A stretch of DNA of 64,000 nucleotides from CADCWK01 sp965218235 (GTDB lineage Bacteria; Chloroflexota; Chloroflexia; Thermomicrobiales; UBA6265): contig OZ244595.1 of assembly GCA_965218235.1 (NCBI GenBank), positions 372,001 to 436,000 on the forward strand, written 5' to 3'. The notes under the pieces are model-generated. The model did not search any database. It worked only from the letters and a program-made list of their open reading frames with translations, and was not told the DNA's origin. Below, in pieces: positions 42,518 through 51,037 of the stretch. The position numbers and the translations under genes were made by a program. Each line of letters begins with the position of its first letter. The stretch's first letter is position 1.

Positions 42518-43912
42518 CTACCTCTGGACTGTCGTGACCTCTGCCGCCGATCTTGCCATGGCTGTGAAGGTAGGGCCATCAATCAGGCAGACCGGCACAC
42601 GCGACTGTTTGGCAAGCAGAAGAGCCTCCCCGGTAAACGCTGATGTGGTGACGAAAATGCCGGCTGCTGCCCCTTCTATCACTATTGCCCCGATAAAGGA
42701 TTGGACAGAACGCGAAGCAACCTTGTTGTCTGGGCCGTATCGCTTGCATTGCACAATGACTAGCGAACCATCGGGGGCCGTTCCGCGCAGGTCTACGCCG
42801 CGGTCACCGGCGCCTCCAGTTCGGTCGAGAGAGTACCCTTGACTAGCGAGCACTGAGCCTACGCTTTGCTCGAAATCCGCACCACTTCCGACCAGTAGCC
42901 GTCCAAGATCTTCAGCATGACGGACTCGCTCCCGCTCTGCTTCAGCGGCCTTTTGAGCACGGACTCGTTCCCGCTCTGCTTCAGCGCGACGGACTCGTTC
43001 CCGCTCTGCTTCAGCGCGACGGACTCGTTCCCGCTCTGCTTCAGCGCGACGGACTCGTTCCCGCTCTGCTTCGGCGGCCTTTTCAGCCTGACGGACTTCT
43101 TCCCGTTCTATTTCGGCGATGTTTTTCATGTAGCGGATTTGTTCTCGTTCTATGTCGGCGGCCTTGTCAAGGCGACGGACTCGTTCTCGCTCTGCTTCTT
43201 CCGCCACCCTTTGCGCATGACGGACTCGTTCCCGTTCAGCTTTCGCGACCACTTCTTTTCGCTTATTGCGCCAATCCACTAAACCCCAAATAATCAACAC
43301 GACGCACGCGCCGAAAAAGATGATTACAAGACCATCTAACAGACCGCTTAAGCTTCCGCCGCTGTCTGCAGTGGGGATCAATCCGTCCGGATCGATGTCA
43401 AGCGCCAGCCACGGGGCCAGATTGAGTTCGTTGACTTGGTCATTGATAGAGGTATCGAAGTTTAAGACAAAGGTGTTCAGATCGGGCGAGACACGCCAGC
43501 CAAGGATAAAATCCTCGCTCTCTGCCGGCTGTAGCTCGGTGCCTTTGCGCTCGCCCATCGCTCGAATCTCCAGCGGATCCGGACGCTTGGACAAGTCGTC
43601 ATCGGCGATCACAAAGTCCTCGCCATCGATCATACTGAACTGACTTGACTTGATTACCTGATTGGTGCTGGACAGATTCTTGACTCGCAAGGTGACGAGG
43701 ACGAACTGGCGTCCGTCCTCATTTGGCCCCCAGTCGAGCGGTTCACCGAACTGAGCCCCCACGATAGCGGCGTGGATGGTCATCTCCCAAACGTTCGTCT
43801 TGAAGTGCGGTCCCTCGGGTAGCTCGTTAGCCGCCCGGACTTGCGGAGCCGGCGCACTCAGGGTCGTGAGTAACAGCAGCGTCACCAGACCGACGCATCG
43901 CATGGCCACCAT
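42518..43912 (-). CDS. Membrane-anchored Mrr-type nuclease with extracellular DUF4352-like domain
   Basis: A 464-residue protein with an unusual layout. A signal peptide (CVGLVTLLLLTTLSAPAPQ) is followed by a secreted beta-sandwich resembling DUF4352 (residues 38-155, with QFVLVTLRVKNLSS). A membrane helix lies at about 191-212 (LLDGLVIIFFGACVVLIIWG). A long Arg/Glu coiled coil (222-335) includes 10-residue units ERERVRRAEA. The C-terminal Mrr/restriction-endonuclease fold (345-464) has the PD-(D/E)xK site: Asp374 in RGVDLRG and Gln388-Cys-Lys390 in IVQCKRY. Expected topology is sensor outside, nuclease inside. Codon use is more AT-rich than the neighbours and two element copies flank it. A defence role is plausible but unproven. 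Confidence 0.8.
   Translation of the reverse strand: MVAMRCVGLVTLLLLTTLSAPAPQVRAANELPEGPHFKTNVWEMTIHAAIVGAQFGEPLDWGPNEDGRQFVLVTLRVKNLSSTNQVIKSSQFSMIDGEDFVIADDDLSKRPDPLEIRAMGERKGTELQPAESEDFILGWRVSPDLNTFVLNFDTSINDQVNELNLAPWLALDIDPDGLIPTADSGGSLSGLLDGLVIIFFGACVVLIIWGLVDWRNKRKEVVAKAERERVRHAQRVAEEAERERVRRLDKAADIEREQIRYMKNIAEIEREEVRQAEKAAEAERERVRRAEAERERVRRAEAERERVRRAEAERERVRAQKAAEAERERVRHAEDLGRLLVGSGADFEQSVGSVLASQGYSLDRTGGAGDRGVDLRGTAPDGSLVIVQCKRYGPDNKVASRSVQSFIGAIVIEGAAAGIFVTTSAFTGEALLLAKQSRVPVCLIDGPTFTAMARSAAEVTTVQR
42956..43072. repeat. 30-bp coding tandem repeat within the coiled coil
   Basis: About four near-identical 30-bp units (CTCGTTCCCGCTCTGCTTCA plus GCGCGACGGA) encode the 10-residue ERERVRRAEA units of the nuclease coiled coil. 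Being a multiple of three, changes in number would lengthen the coil without breaking the frame. Confidence 0.8.
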
Positions 43913-44192
43913 CCTCGTTCTTTACATCCACATCGACATCTTTATGATCGTGGTCTGAGGCACCCTGCACTAGTGCCTTGGCACGATGCCACGAATGATA
44001 CATTTCCCGACGGGTCGAAAGAACGTAAAAACGAGCAAGGCGCCGAGGGAGCAGCGTAGTCGTCCGAATTACTTTATCGTTGGTAGTGACCTATTAATCC
44101 GGAAACAGTGAGAGGCGGCTAACATCTCGATTGTGGCCGCACCAGCCAACACGGCGCTCATTGGCCTGCGTATGTTAGAGGAGGACTGCGCC

Positions 44193-44307
44193 GTGACGCC
44201 CGCCGGTCGCCTCGCTGCGACCCGGCCAGACAGGGACATTCTCCGGGCCCCGACGCGCGGCGGAATGCGTTCTCTTCGGTACCGTGAGCGTAGCACTGCG
44301 CCGTCCG
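44193..44307. repeat. Copy B of the ~115-bp repeated element
   Basis: 42 bp (44193-44234) identical to copy A, then GGAATGCGTT at 44262 and GTAGCACTGCGCCG at 44290 with similar spacing. It lies about 280 bp upstream of the nuclease gene start, in the same orientation as copy A. Confidence 0.85.
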
Positions 44308-44701
44308 GTGGAGCAACACGAACGACTTGGAGCTCATCGGACTGACCAAGGCTCACGGTCTGACAACGCCGGCATCATCCAACACGAGAAGTGGGCGGAG
44401 CAACCCCCTCTGGAATCTCAGATCCGCGCAGACGGTGAATTCGCGATTCGCCACGCCACGGCACGGCACGGCAATCGAGCGTCATCCCAGATCTGGCGGT
44501 CGGAACATCCATCTGAATCGGGCGATCAGGGATGACATGTCGCACCCCTCACTTCCCTACTACAGATCGGCCGGCCAAGGGACCAGAGTGGAGAGGCAGC
44601 GGATAATACGTGCTATCAGCATCGTGACAGATATGCTCGTTCCAATGGCGACATCGTAGCGAAATCCCGATATCCCAGTCCTGATGAAGACTATTGGGGC
44701 G

Positions 44702-44735
44702 TCCCTGCTCTCGCACTGCCTGTCGAGAGCAGGGA
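44702..44735. terminator. Stable 12-bp hairpin in the intergenic region
   Basis: TCCCTGCTCTCG pairs perfectly with CGAGAGCAGGGA around a 10-base loop. No U-run follows, so its role (end of an unseen transcript or mRNA structure) is uncertain. Confidence 0.4.
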
Positions 44736-44786
44736 GCGACCGGCTCAGAGCCATGGGGCAGTCGCACTCGTACGTACGCTGTGTTC

Positions 44787-44824
44787 TTGACACATTCAAT
44801 CATGTTGGGATAGTGTACGTACAC
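44787..44824 (+). promoter_or_regulatory. Promoter with overlapping operator-like palindrome
   Basis: A perfect -35 TTGACA (44787-44792) is followed after 18 bp by TAGTGT (44811-44816). The perfect palindrome GTGTACGTACAC (44813-44824) covers the -10 and start site, as expected for a repressor site. It stands 66 bp before the DUF1002 gene. Confidence 0.6.
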
Positions 44825-44889
44825 CCAAAGGGGGAGCTTGATCGAGATCTGGTGCTGCAACACGACACGTCGACAAGGAGGATCCAGCG

Positions 44890-46248
44890 ATGACACGGTC
44901 ACCCGGATTGCGGTGGTTTCATGCGGCGAGGACCATGCTCACCCTGGTCCTGGGCATTGCACTGGCCGGCAACCTTGCCCCAACGATTTCCGATGCCCAG
45001 AGTCTCGAGGTGTCGTCGACCGTGTCGATCGGCGAGAGCAATGACGAGGCTCAGCGAGCCGAACTGCTCGATTACTTCGGCGTTGACGACGTGAGTGATG
45101 TGGTCGACGTCACGGTTCAGGAGACGCTCCAGACGTGGGAGGGCATCTTCGACCTCTCGGGGGTCGACTCCGCCTATTCGTCGACGTCGCTCATCTGCAG
45201 CCCTGCCGGATCGGGAGTCGACGTCGCCACCCGAAACATCGAGATGGTCCCGCCGGAGTTGTATGCGTTGACGCTCGTCACCGCGGGAATCTCCGACGCC
45301 CAACTCGTCGTCGCGGCTCCCGACGATGCCGTTGCGCTGGGGATGACGGCGCTGACGGGTGTCTTCAAGACATGGGACCTGGCGCCCTGCGTTGGGATGG
45401 TCAACGACCCGGCACGCCGCAACCTCGCGCTTCGGCAACTCGCACTCGTCGCCAGCATCGGTCAGCGGCAAGGTGGCGCCGAGGCGATGGGTCAGGCGAC
45501 TCAACTCATGCTCGCGCTCCAGCAATCGGTCGTCGAGGGAACAGTCGCCCCGGATGACCTCGATGAGACGGTGACGGCCCAGGCGGAGGAGCTTGGCGTT
45601 CCTCTCGATGCTGATGAACAGGCGAGCATGGTCGAATTCCTCGGTCAACTCTCAGGGGCTCAGGTGGAGTGGGGTGCGTTCGGAGACGGTTGGACCGTCG
45701 ACTACCCAGACGACGACACACGCGTGCTGATGCGACCGGGCAGCGGGCCGGACGGGGCGTCTGGGGTCGAGGCTGTTCCGGCGGGTGTCGGCGGACAGAT
45801 TGGAGACATGCCATCAGCGGTTCCGACCGCAACGTCAACGGCAACGGCGACCGCGACCGCGACCCCGCCTCTCCCAACGGCCACACCACGAGTGGTTACC
45901 GTTCCGTCGCCCACCGCGACCCCACCCGGGGCGGCGGCCGGTGTCACCGGACCAACGGACGTCGGCGGGTCTCCGGGAAGCAGTCAGGACGACCGTCCGT
46001 TCCCCTGGTGGCTCCTGCTCGGCCTGATCCCCCTCGCGCTGCTCATCCTGCTGGTCGCTCGACGCCGGCGGAGCCGAGGACCGGCGCTGATCGCCAGTCG
46101 GGTTTCACCCGCCCGGGCAGCCGCGGCCGTGGGACGGCGGCGAGCGGGAGCGCCGGTCGACGTGGGGGCAGCCATCGTTCACCAGACATCGTCCACTCCC
46201 GTGCTCCGCCACGGTCGTGGGTGGATACATGGTCTGCGCCGACCGTGA
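44890..46248 (+). CDS. Secreted, membrane-anchored DUF1002 protein
   Basis: A 452-residue protein with a signal peptide (MLTLVLGIALAGNLAPTISDA). The DUF1002 core (about residues 45-260) is recognised by AELLDYFGVDD, STSLICSPAGSGVDVATRNI, MVPPELYALTLVTAGISDAQ and TALTGVFKTWD. A Thr/Pro-rich linker follows, then a membrane helix (WWLLLGLIPLALLILLVA) and a basic Ala/Arg-rich cytoplasmic tail. AAGGAGGA is about 8 bases before ATG 44890. DUF1002 proteins are known from Firmicutes surface proteins; the function is unknown. It has a strong promoter with a palindromic operator. Confidence 0.85.
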   Translation: MTRSPGLRWFHAARTMLTLVLGIALAGNLAPTISDAQSLEVSSTVSIGESNDEAQRAELLDYFGVDDVSDVVDVTVQETLQTWEGIFDLSGVDSAYSSTSLICSPAGSGVDVATRNIEMVPPELYALTLVTAGISDAQLVVAAPDDAVALGMTALTGVFKTWDLAPCVGMVNDPARRNLALRQLALVASIGQRQGGAEAMGQATQLMLALQQSVVEGTVAPDDLDETVTAQAEELGVPLDADEQASMVEFLGQLSGAQVEWGAFGDGWTVDYPDDDTRVLMRPGSGPDGASGVEAVPAGVGGQIGDMPSAVPTATSTATATATATPPLPTATPRVVTVPSPTATPPGAAAGVTGPTDVGGSPGSSQDDRPFPWWLLLGLIPLALLILLVARRRRSRGPALIASRVSPARAAAAVGRRRAGAPVDVGAAIVHQTSSTPVLRHGRGWIHGLRRP

Positions 46249-46470
46249 CGGTGTCGCCGCCCTCCTCCGGGAACAGTCGAGCGCGGCATCACCGGGCGCT
46301 GGCCGCGGAGCCACGATGTCCAGGACTCGTCACGGATCACCGGGATCGAGGACAGGGCCGTTGAGTGGGAACAGGATGTGCGGCCTGTCGCCGGGCCGGA
46401 CGGGATTCGTTCCGGCGACAGCGCGAGTTTCCGGCCGACGCCGCGCGAATCACACGGATGGAGTGATCCC

Positions 46471-47322
46471 ATGGAACGGTCGACAGCACCGCTCTCGATG
46501 ATCGGGCGCCTCGCCCGCGGCGCGGCGATCGTTGCGCTCGCCCTGAGCCTCGCACCGCTCACCGGTGCTCAGGAAACGACCCCGGACACGGCGACGCCGA
46601 CGCCCGGAGGCGACCTGATCGTCGCCAGCACGGACCCGGCTCCGATCATCCCGGAGGATGCCGTTGATGGTGAGATCAGCGTCGTCGCCCATGGACCGCT
46701 CGATGCCTTCAACATCCCGGTCATCGTCGTCAACCGCACCGATGAGGCCGTCGAGGATGTCGAGATCACCGTCTCCGTCGTGGGCGCCGCCGGCACGCCC
46801 GTCGCCGGGGCGGTCGCCACGCCCGCCACGGACGATTCGACTCCGGTCGCCGCCGACGGCGTCCCGGATGGCAGCGTCGCGGTCGATGACGCCTCGGCCA
46901 TCACTGGCCGCGGGCTGAACCTGACCCCGGACACCCTCGAACCGGGCGATGTCGCGATCGGCGCGATCACCTTCGACGGCGCCGATGTCCCGCCGGGCGC
47001 CGAACTGAGCTTCACGGTCACGGCGCTGCCGGTTCGGAACAGCAACCTCGACGAGGTCGATCTCGATCTGTCCGACGTGGCACTCACGGGCGGGACCTTC
47101 ACCGGGACCGCGACCAACGCCTCTGGTCAGGACATTCCCGGTGCGGTCAACGTCCGGGCCGTCTGCCAGGATGCCGACGGCAATCTGACGGGTTACGCGT
47201 CGGGCTACCTCGATGTCGAGGGGCTGGCCGACGGCGACTCGGCCCCGTTCGAGCTCCGCGTCCCGCCGACCATCGAGAGCTGCGATGCCTGGCTGATCGC
47301 CGCGGGTGGTCGCAACTTCTAG
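46471..47322 (+). CDS. Secreted hypothetical protein with FxLYD-like C-terminal domain
   Basis: A 283-residue protein. ATG 46471 is chosen because a signal peptide follows (LARGAAIVALALSLAPLTGA). The mature part is Thr/Asp/Pro-rich, then two beta-rich segments. The last (GGTFTGTATNASGQDIPGAV with CQDADGNLTGY and SAPFELRV) looks like the FxLYD/immunoglobulin-like domains of secreted Gram-positive and Chloroflexota proteins. No catalytic motif is seen. It ends 18 bp before a strong terminator. Confidence 0.65.
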   Translation: MERSTAPLSMIGRLARGAAIVALALSLAPLTGAQETTPDTATPTPGGDLIVASTDPAPIIPEDAVDGEISVVAHGPLDAFNIPVIVVNRTDEAVEDVEITVSVVGAAGTPVAGAVATPATDDSTPVAADGVPDGSVAVDDASAITGRGLNLTPDTLEPGDVAIGAITFDGADVPPGAELSFTVTALPVRNSNLDEVDLDLSDVALTGGTFTGTATNASGQDIPGAVNVRAVCQDADGNLTGYASGYLDVEGLADGDSAPFELRVPPTIESCDAWLIAAGGRNF

Positions 47323-47340
47323 TCATTCAGCGGACATGAC

Positions 47341-47368
47341 GTGGCGCCAGCGATCTCGCTGGCGCCAC
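47341..47368. terminator. Bidirectional terminator hairpin
   Basis: A perfect 12-bp stem (GTGGCGCCAGCG with CGCTGGCGCCAC) and ATCT loop between convergent genes ending at 47322 (plus) and 47402 (minus). Confidence 0.75.
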
Positions 47369-47401
47369 CAGTGTTGCCCGCATGCAGGTTCTCGAAACGG
47401 T

Positions 47402-48511
47402 TCAGCCGGGCAGATCGAGCGGGGCGCCGAGAAAGCCGGGGGTATGGTCGTCGGCGGCCGAGGTCCGGGCCTCACGGTCCGCCATCTCGAGACTGATGCC
47501 ATAGTTGAACGCGCCGAGGCAGACCATGTCGACCACCAGCCCGCCAGTCGCGAAGATCTCGCTGGTGTAGAAGGCCAGTGGCTGCCCGACCAGCAGGGAG
47601 ACGAGGATGGCGAGCCGGAACCACTGGTAGGCCGTCAGACGGCGGGCCAGCGAGACGATTCCGAGCACGGCCAGCACGGCCGAGATCAGCACGACCGCGA
47701 TCCGGACCGAGTCGACGATGCCGATCGCGGGGTGGGTGATCGAGTAGTTGGGATCAGCGACGATCCCGGCGACGAGAACGCCCGCCGAGCCGATCGTGAA
47801 GATCGACCAGAGCGTGACGACGAGGGCACGGAAGCGACGACTGCGGGTGACGCCGTGGTACCAGTCGCGGATCTGGTTCTGGGTTCGACGGAGGATCCCC
47901 GGCCGCCGCGCGGTAGCGAGCGGCATCTCGGCGATGGACGTCCGGAGGACGCCGGTCAACGGAGAATCGGGATCGCCGTCGTCGAGCAGGCGCAGGATCA
48001 CCTCGCGGTCGTTCCGGCTCAGCCCGAACAGCACGGCGTTCTGGATCATGTCCAGTGCCGTCGCGAGGGCGGCGCGGCCGGTCGGGTGCCGGCGGCGGGT
48101 CAGGGCGGTGAAGGTGGAGAACATCAGGATGAAGATGACGTAGATGATGATCCAGGCCGGGCGGTAGAAATAGTCGTTGTCGGACGTGATGAACTTGCCC
48201 AGCTCGTCGATGAACGTCCCGAAGCCGAGCCCACCGAGGATCGCGACCCAGCTGTGGATGTGCCGGCCGAGGAAGGTCAGCGACAGGATCACCGCGACCA
48301 GCATCAGCAGCCCGCCCCAGAGCAGGTGGGCGATGTGCAGCTCGCCGCCGCCGACCTGCGGGAAGCCCGTCGCCTGCAGGTAGATGCGGATTCCGAGGAC
48401 GGCGACGACAGCCGCGACGAAGAACTGCTCCAGGAGATCACCGGCGAGTCGGACCTGGGCTGGCTGCCGGTCCCGTTTCGCCGGCTTCGATCCCGCGTCC
48501 TTGACGGCCAT
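47402..48511 (-). CDS. Integral membrane protein of unknown function
   Basis: A 369-residue protein with about eight hydrophobic helices in two groups of four: FFVAAVVAVLGIRIYL, LLWGGLLMLVAVILSL, WVAILGGLGFGTFIDELGK, IIIYVIFILMFSTF; then ALVVTLWSIFTIGSAGVLVA and three more. A cytoplasmic middle part of about 70 residues (LDMIQNAVLFGLSRNDREVI) separates them. The GFGTFIDELGKFI motif is conserved-looking, but I do not recognise the family. It is likely monocistronic. Confidence 0.7.
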   Translation of the reverse strand: MAVKDAGSKPAKRDRQPAQVRLAGDLLEQFFVAAVVAVLGIRIYLQATGFPQVGGGELHIAHLLWGGLLMLVAVILSLTFLGRHIHSWVAILGGLGFGTFIDELGKFITSDNDYFYRPAWIIIYVIFILMFSTFTALTRRRHPTGRAALATALDMIQNAVLFGLSRNDREVILRLLDDGDPDSPLTGVLRTSIAEMPLATARRPGILRRTQNQIRDWYHGVTRSRRFRALVVTLWSIFTIGSAGVLVAGIVADPNYSITHPAIGIVDSVRIAVVLISAVLAVLGIVSLARRLTAYQWFRLAILVSLLVGQPLAFYTSEIFATGGLVVDMVCLGAFNYGISLEMADREARTSAADDHTPGFLGAPLDLPG

Positions 48512-48702
48512 CGGCGCTTCCTCTCATCCCAATCGTCGCGTGGGATCAGCGTCGCACAGCCAGGGCCAGACCGGAACCTCCCGAAGGGACGAATACGATC
48601 GCGATCAGGGATGGCGTGGCGACCATCCAGCCCCTAACGGGACCGACTGAGTGACACTGGTTTCGGCGTTGATCACCACCAGGTCCAGGCTATTGGTAAC
48701 GC

Positions 48703-48740
48703 ATCTCAACCTGACATGTCCGGACATGTCAGGTTGAGAT
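48703..48740. repeat. Perfect 38-bp palindrome
   Basis: Two 19-base arms (ATCTCAACCTGACATGTCC and its complement) meet with no loop. It lies 45 bp after the stop of the minus-strand PNPOx-like gene. There is no U-run. It could act as a terminator or a protein-binding site; the inner ACATGTCCGGACATGT is itself symmetric. Confidence 0.95.
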
Positions 48741-48784
48741 CAACGTCGTTCAGCCATTCCGTCTCCGGCCAGGACCGCCATCCA

Positions 48785-49327
48785 TCAGCTCTCCCCGGCC
48801 CTCGTCCGCTGGCTGGCAGAGTGGGCGTCGGTCTCTTCCCGCGGCAGCGCGAAGGTGAACATCCTCGTTGGGTCGATCCGGGCGTACTGGTTCGGCGGAC
48901 CCCACTCCCGCCAGCCCGGCCCATAGACCTCGAGGCAGTAGTCCCGGAACCCGCGCATCGCGTCGTCGTTGATGTCGATCAGCGTGCAGGCCCCGTGGAC
49001 GATCACGGCGAACGACTCGCTGGGCAGGTGCGTCGCCGAGACCGCCGGCCGCGCCCGGACGTGTTGGAATCGAACCGAATCGTTGGACGAGCCGAACCAG
49101 AACCGCCCCTGGAAGAAGAGCCCATCGACCGGAGCCGTCCGCGGTTCTCCGGCGGCGGTCACGGTCGCGAGGGTGAGGAGGCGCATCCCCGGTAGCCGCT
49201 CGACGAGCTGCTCGGCGGTCAGACGGCGCTCCGGGCTGAAGATGCTGGTCAGGTGGGGTCCGGCGCCGACGATGCTCCGCTCGAGCAGGGCCTGGAGGTC
49301 GGCGAGGTCGGACGGGCGCTCGTACAT
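48785..49327 (-). CDS. Pyridoxamine 5'-phosphate oxidase-like FMN-binding protein
   Basis: A 180-residue split-barrel flavoprotein. The core pattern is ERLPGMRLLTLATVTAAGEP, APVDGLFFQGRFWFGSSNDS, VRFQHVRARPAVSATHLPSE and FAVIVHGACTLID, as in general stress/PNPOx-like proteins that bind FMN or F420. No catalytic residues point to true PNP oxidase. It sits alone between intergenic palindromic DNA and a short gap. Confidence 0.82.
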   Translation of the reverse strand: MYERPSDLADLQALLERSIVGAGPHLTSIFSPERRLTAEQLVERLPGMRLLTLATVTAAGEPRTAPVDGLFFQGRFWFGSSNDSVRFQHVRARPAVSATHLPSESFAVIVHGACTLIDINDDAMRGFRDYCLEVYGPGWREWGPPNQYARIDPTRMFTFALPREETDAHSASQRTRAGES

Positions 49328-49532
49328 GCATACTCCACAGTGACGATGGGCCAGCGGGCGCCGCCGGCCAGAACCGTCAGCATGTCACCGCAACCGGACA
49401 GCCTCGTTCCGCATTTCAGCGGGCCAGACGACTCCGGCATGAGGTCTGCCCGATCAGTCCGGTCAGGACAGAGGACGGCTCAATCGGATCGCGACGAGAG
49501 GTGACGTTGATGGGACTGGACGGCGATCGACG

Positions 49533-49856
49533 ATGATGGCCTGGCTGACGGGGATGCGCCGGCGGCTCGGCAACTCCGACACCGCACCGCTGAGCGGGCG
49601 ATCGCCGCGGAACCAGAAGATCGTCCGGATCACGACGGCGCCCAATGAGCCGCTGGCCCGGCTGACCCAGCAGGTGCTGGAAGGCGAAGGCATTGGCGTC
49701 CTGCTCAAGCCGATTGGGCCGGGCTATGGGGGCTGGGGCAATGCCAACAACCTCATGCACGATGTCTACGTGCTGGAGGGAGACGCCGAGCGGGCCCGCG
49801 AGATCCTCAACACCGTCGGCCACGGCGGCGGCGTCGTGCTGCCCGGCGACGGGTAG
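49533..49856 (+). CDS. Small DUF2007-like (putative signal transducing) protein
   Basis: A 107-residue protein. After a basic N terminus, RITTAPNEPLARLTQQVLEG and EGIGVLLKPIGPGYGG followed by DVYVLEGDAERAREILN match the DUF2007 ferredoxin-like fold. Either of two adjacent ATGs (49533, 49536) may start. No partner gene is evident. Confidence 0.65.
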   Translation: MMAWLTGMRRRLGNSDTAPLSGRSPRNQKIVRITTAPNEPLARLTQQVLEGEGIGVLLKPIGPGYGGWGNANNLMHDVYVLEGDAERAREILNTVGHGGGVVLPGDG

Positions 49857-49890
49857 ATCGGGATGAGATCACGGCGAGATCGATACTGAC

Positions 49891-50292
49891 TCAGGCGGGA
49901 CGACGCCGGGGCCGGACCCAGCACTGGTTGCCGATCGGGAAGGTCAGCTCATAGCCGTCGCCCCGGCGGGGAAGATCGACCCAGACTGGCTGCCCGGACC
50001 GGTCGCTGGCGACCTCGACGGTGACCGGGACGCTCCGCAGCAGACTGCCGGGCGCATCTTCCAGATCGAGATACCAGGGTTCGCCCCCCGCCGGATCGTC
50101 CCCGACCTCCAGCCCCAGCAAACGGCCGGCCTCGCCCACGTCGAGGATCGCCGCGCGGGGGCGGACAGCTGGCGCTCCGGCGGCCCCAGCGGTCCCGGTG
50201 GGCGCCACGGCGTCATCGCGCGGGATCAGCAGCCGGAGCATGTTGCGGCCGGTGTCGACGACGACCCGCAGCCCGTCGCCATGTTCCGCCAT
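49891..50292 (-). CDS. Small hypothetical protein, DUF2283-like
   Basis: A 133-residue protein with VVVDTGRNMLRLLIPRDD and RAAILDVGEAGRLLGLEVGD, similar to the DUF2283 pattern of small beta proteins, and a C-terminal FPIGNQCWVRPRRRP. It starts 2 bp after the stop of the archease-like gene, so the two are very probably one operon. Function unknown. Confidence 0.6.
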   Translation of the reverse strand: MAEHGDGLRVVVDTGRNMLRLLIPRDDAVAPTGTAGAAGAPAVRPRAAILDVGEAGRLLGLEVGDDPAGGEPWYLDLEDAPGSLLRSVPVTVEVASDRSGQPVWVDLPRRGDGYELTFPIGNQCWVRPRRRPA

Positions 50293-50294
50293 GT

Positions 50295-50756
50295 TCAGGA
50301 CCGGACCAGGCGAACGTCCACCGTCGTCTGGCCATCAGCCGTCTGGGTCACCGCTGGCGTCCCCGCGATGGACAGAATGACCGGCGGGCGATCGCCACTG
50401 GCCTCACCGAGGACGCTGCCCCAGGCGGTGTAGCCGCCGTCATCGGTCGTCAGGACGCCATCGAGCCGGGCCGTCGTCAGGCCGGACCCATTGGCGTCGA
50501 GCTGGGCCAGCAGGTCATTGGCAAGCTCGTAGAGGGCCTCGCCGTAGCCGTCGCCCTGCCCCCGGATTGGTGCCGAGATCGACTCGGCGTCGGCCGAGGC
50601 TGGCCCGGCGTCGATGCCGGCCCCACGGGCGACGTTGAGGACCGCCTGCAGGGAACGACCGATTGCCGCGTCGATCGATGGCGCGGTAATCGTCAGGTGG
50701 GCGGACGAGTCAGCCGCCCAATCGCTCAGGGTCTGGGTCGCGGGCTGGGTCTGCAT
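50295..50756 (-). CDS. Archease-like protein
   Basis: A 153-residue protein starting at ATG 50756. The pattern HLTITAPSIDAAIGRSLQAV, GYGEALYELANDLLAQLDAN and GYTAWGSVLGE resembles the archease fold, which helps the tRNA ligase RtcB. The metal-binding aspartates of true archeases are not all recognisable, so it may be a divergent relative. No rtcB is in the window. Confidence 0.5.
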   Translation of the reverse strand: MQTQPATQTLSDWAADSSAHLTITAPSIDAAIGRSLQAVLNVARGAGIDAGPASADAESISAPIRGQGDGYGEALYELANDLLAQLDANGSGLTTARLDGVLTTDDGGYTAWGSVLGEASGDRPPVILSIAGTPAVTQTADGQTTVDVRLVRS

Positions 50757-51037
50757 GGGTCGGCTCTCTTCCTGCGCGTCCCGGGGAGGTCTGGCCGCTG
50801 GGTCCGGGCGGCGTAACCGGGCTGGTTCCGGGTACGCATGGGCCACGCCAGCCGGACTGTCACCGTCGAATGATCGGTTGCTGGTACGGTGCCTGCAACG
50901 GTTGCCCCATCAGGAGGCGATCTTCGCCCGCGTTTCGAGACAGGCATCCGTGAGGGTACGGCTCATCGGTCTATCTCGACGAGCTTCGGCCGATCGGCAA
51001 GCGACGGTCGGCCGAGGCTGGTCGGCAAGGGGGGACG

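Larger units (their letters stand above)
43913..44786. other. AT-richer intergenic stretch
   Basis: About 870 bp with no gene I can support; the open frames here are short and lack domain signatures or good ribosome sites. It holds copy B of the repeated element and the hairpin at 44702-44735. The composition is clearly less GC-rich than the rest of the window, which suggests acquired DNA or decayed genes. Confidence 0.6.

Noticed and set aside
44549..44902. 117-codon minus-strand frame in the AT-richer region
   Set aside because: No domain, and it covers the promoter and hairpin of the divergent DUF1002 gene.
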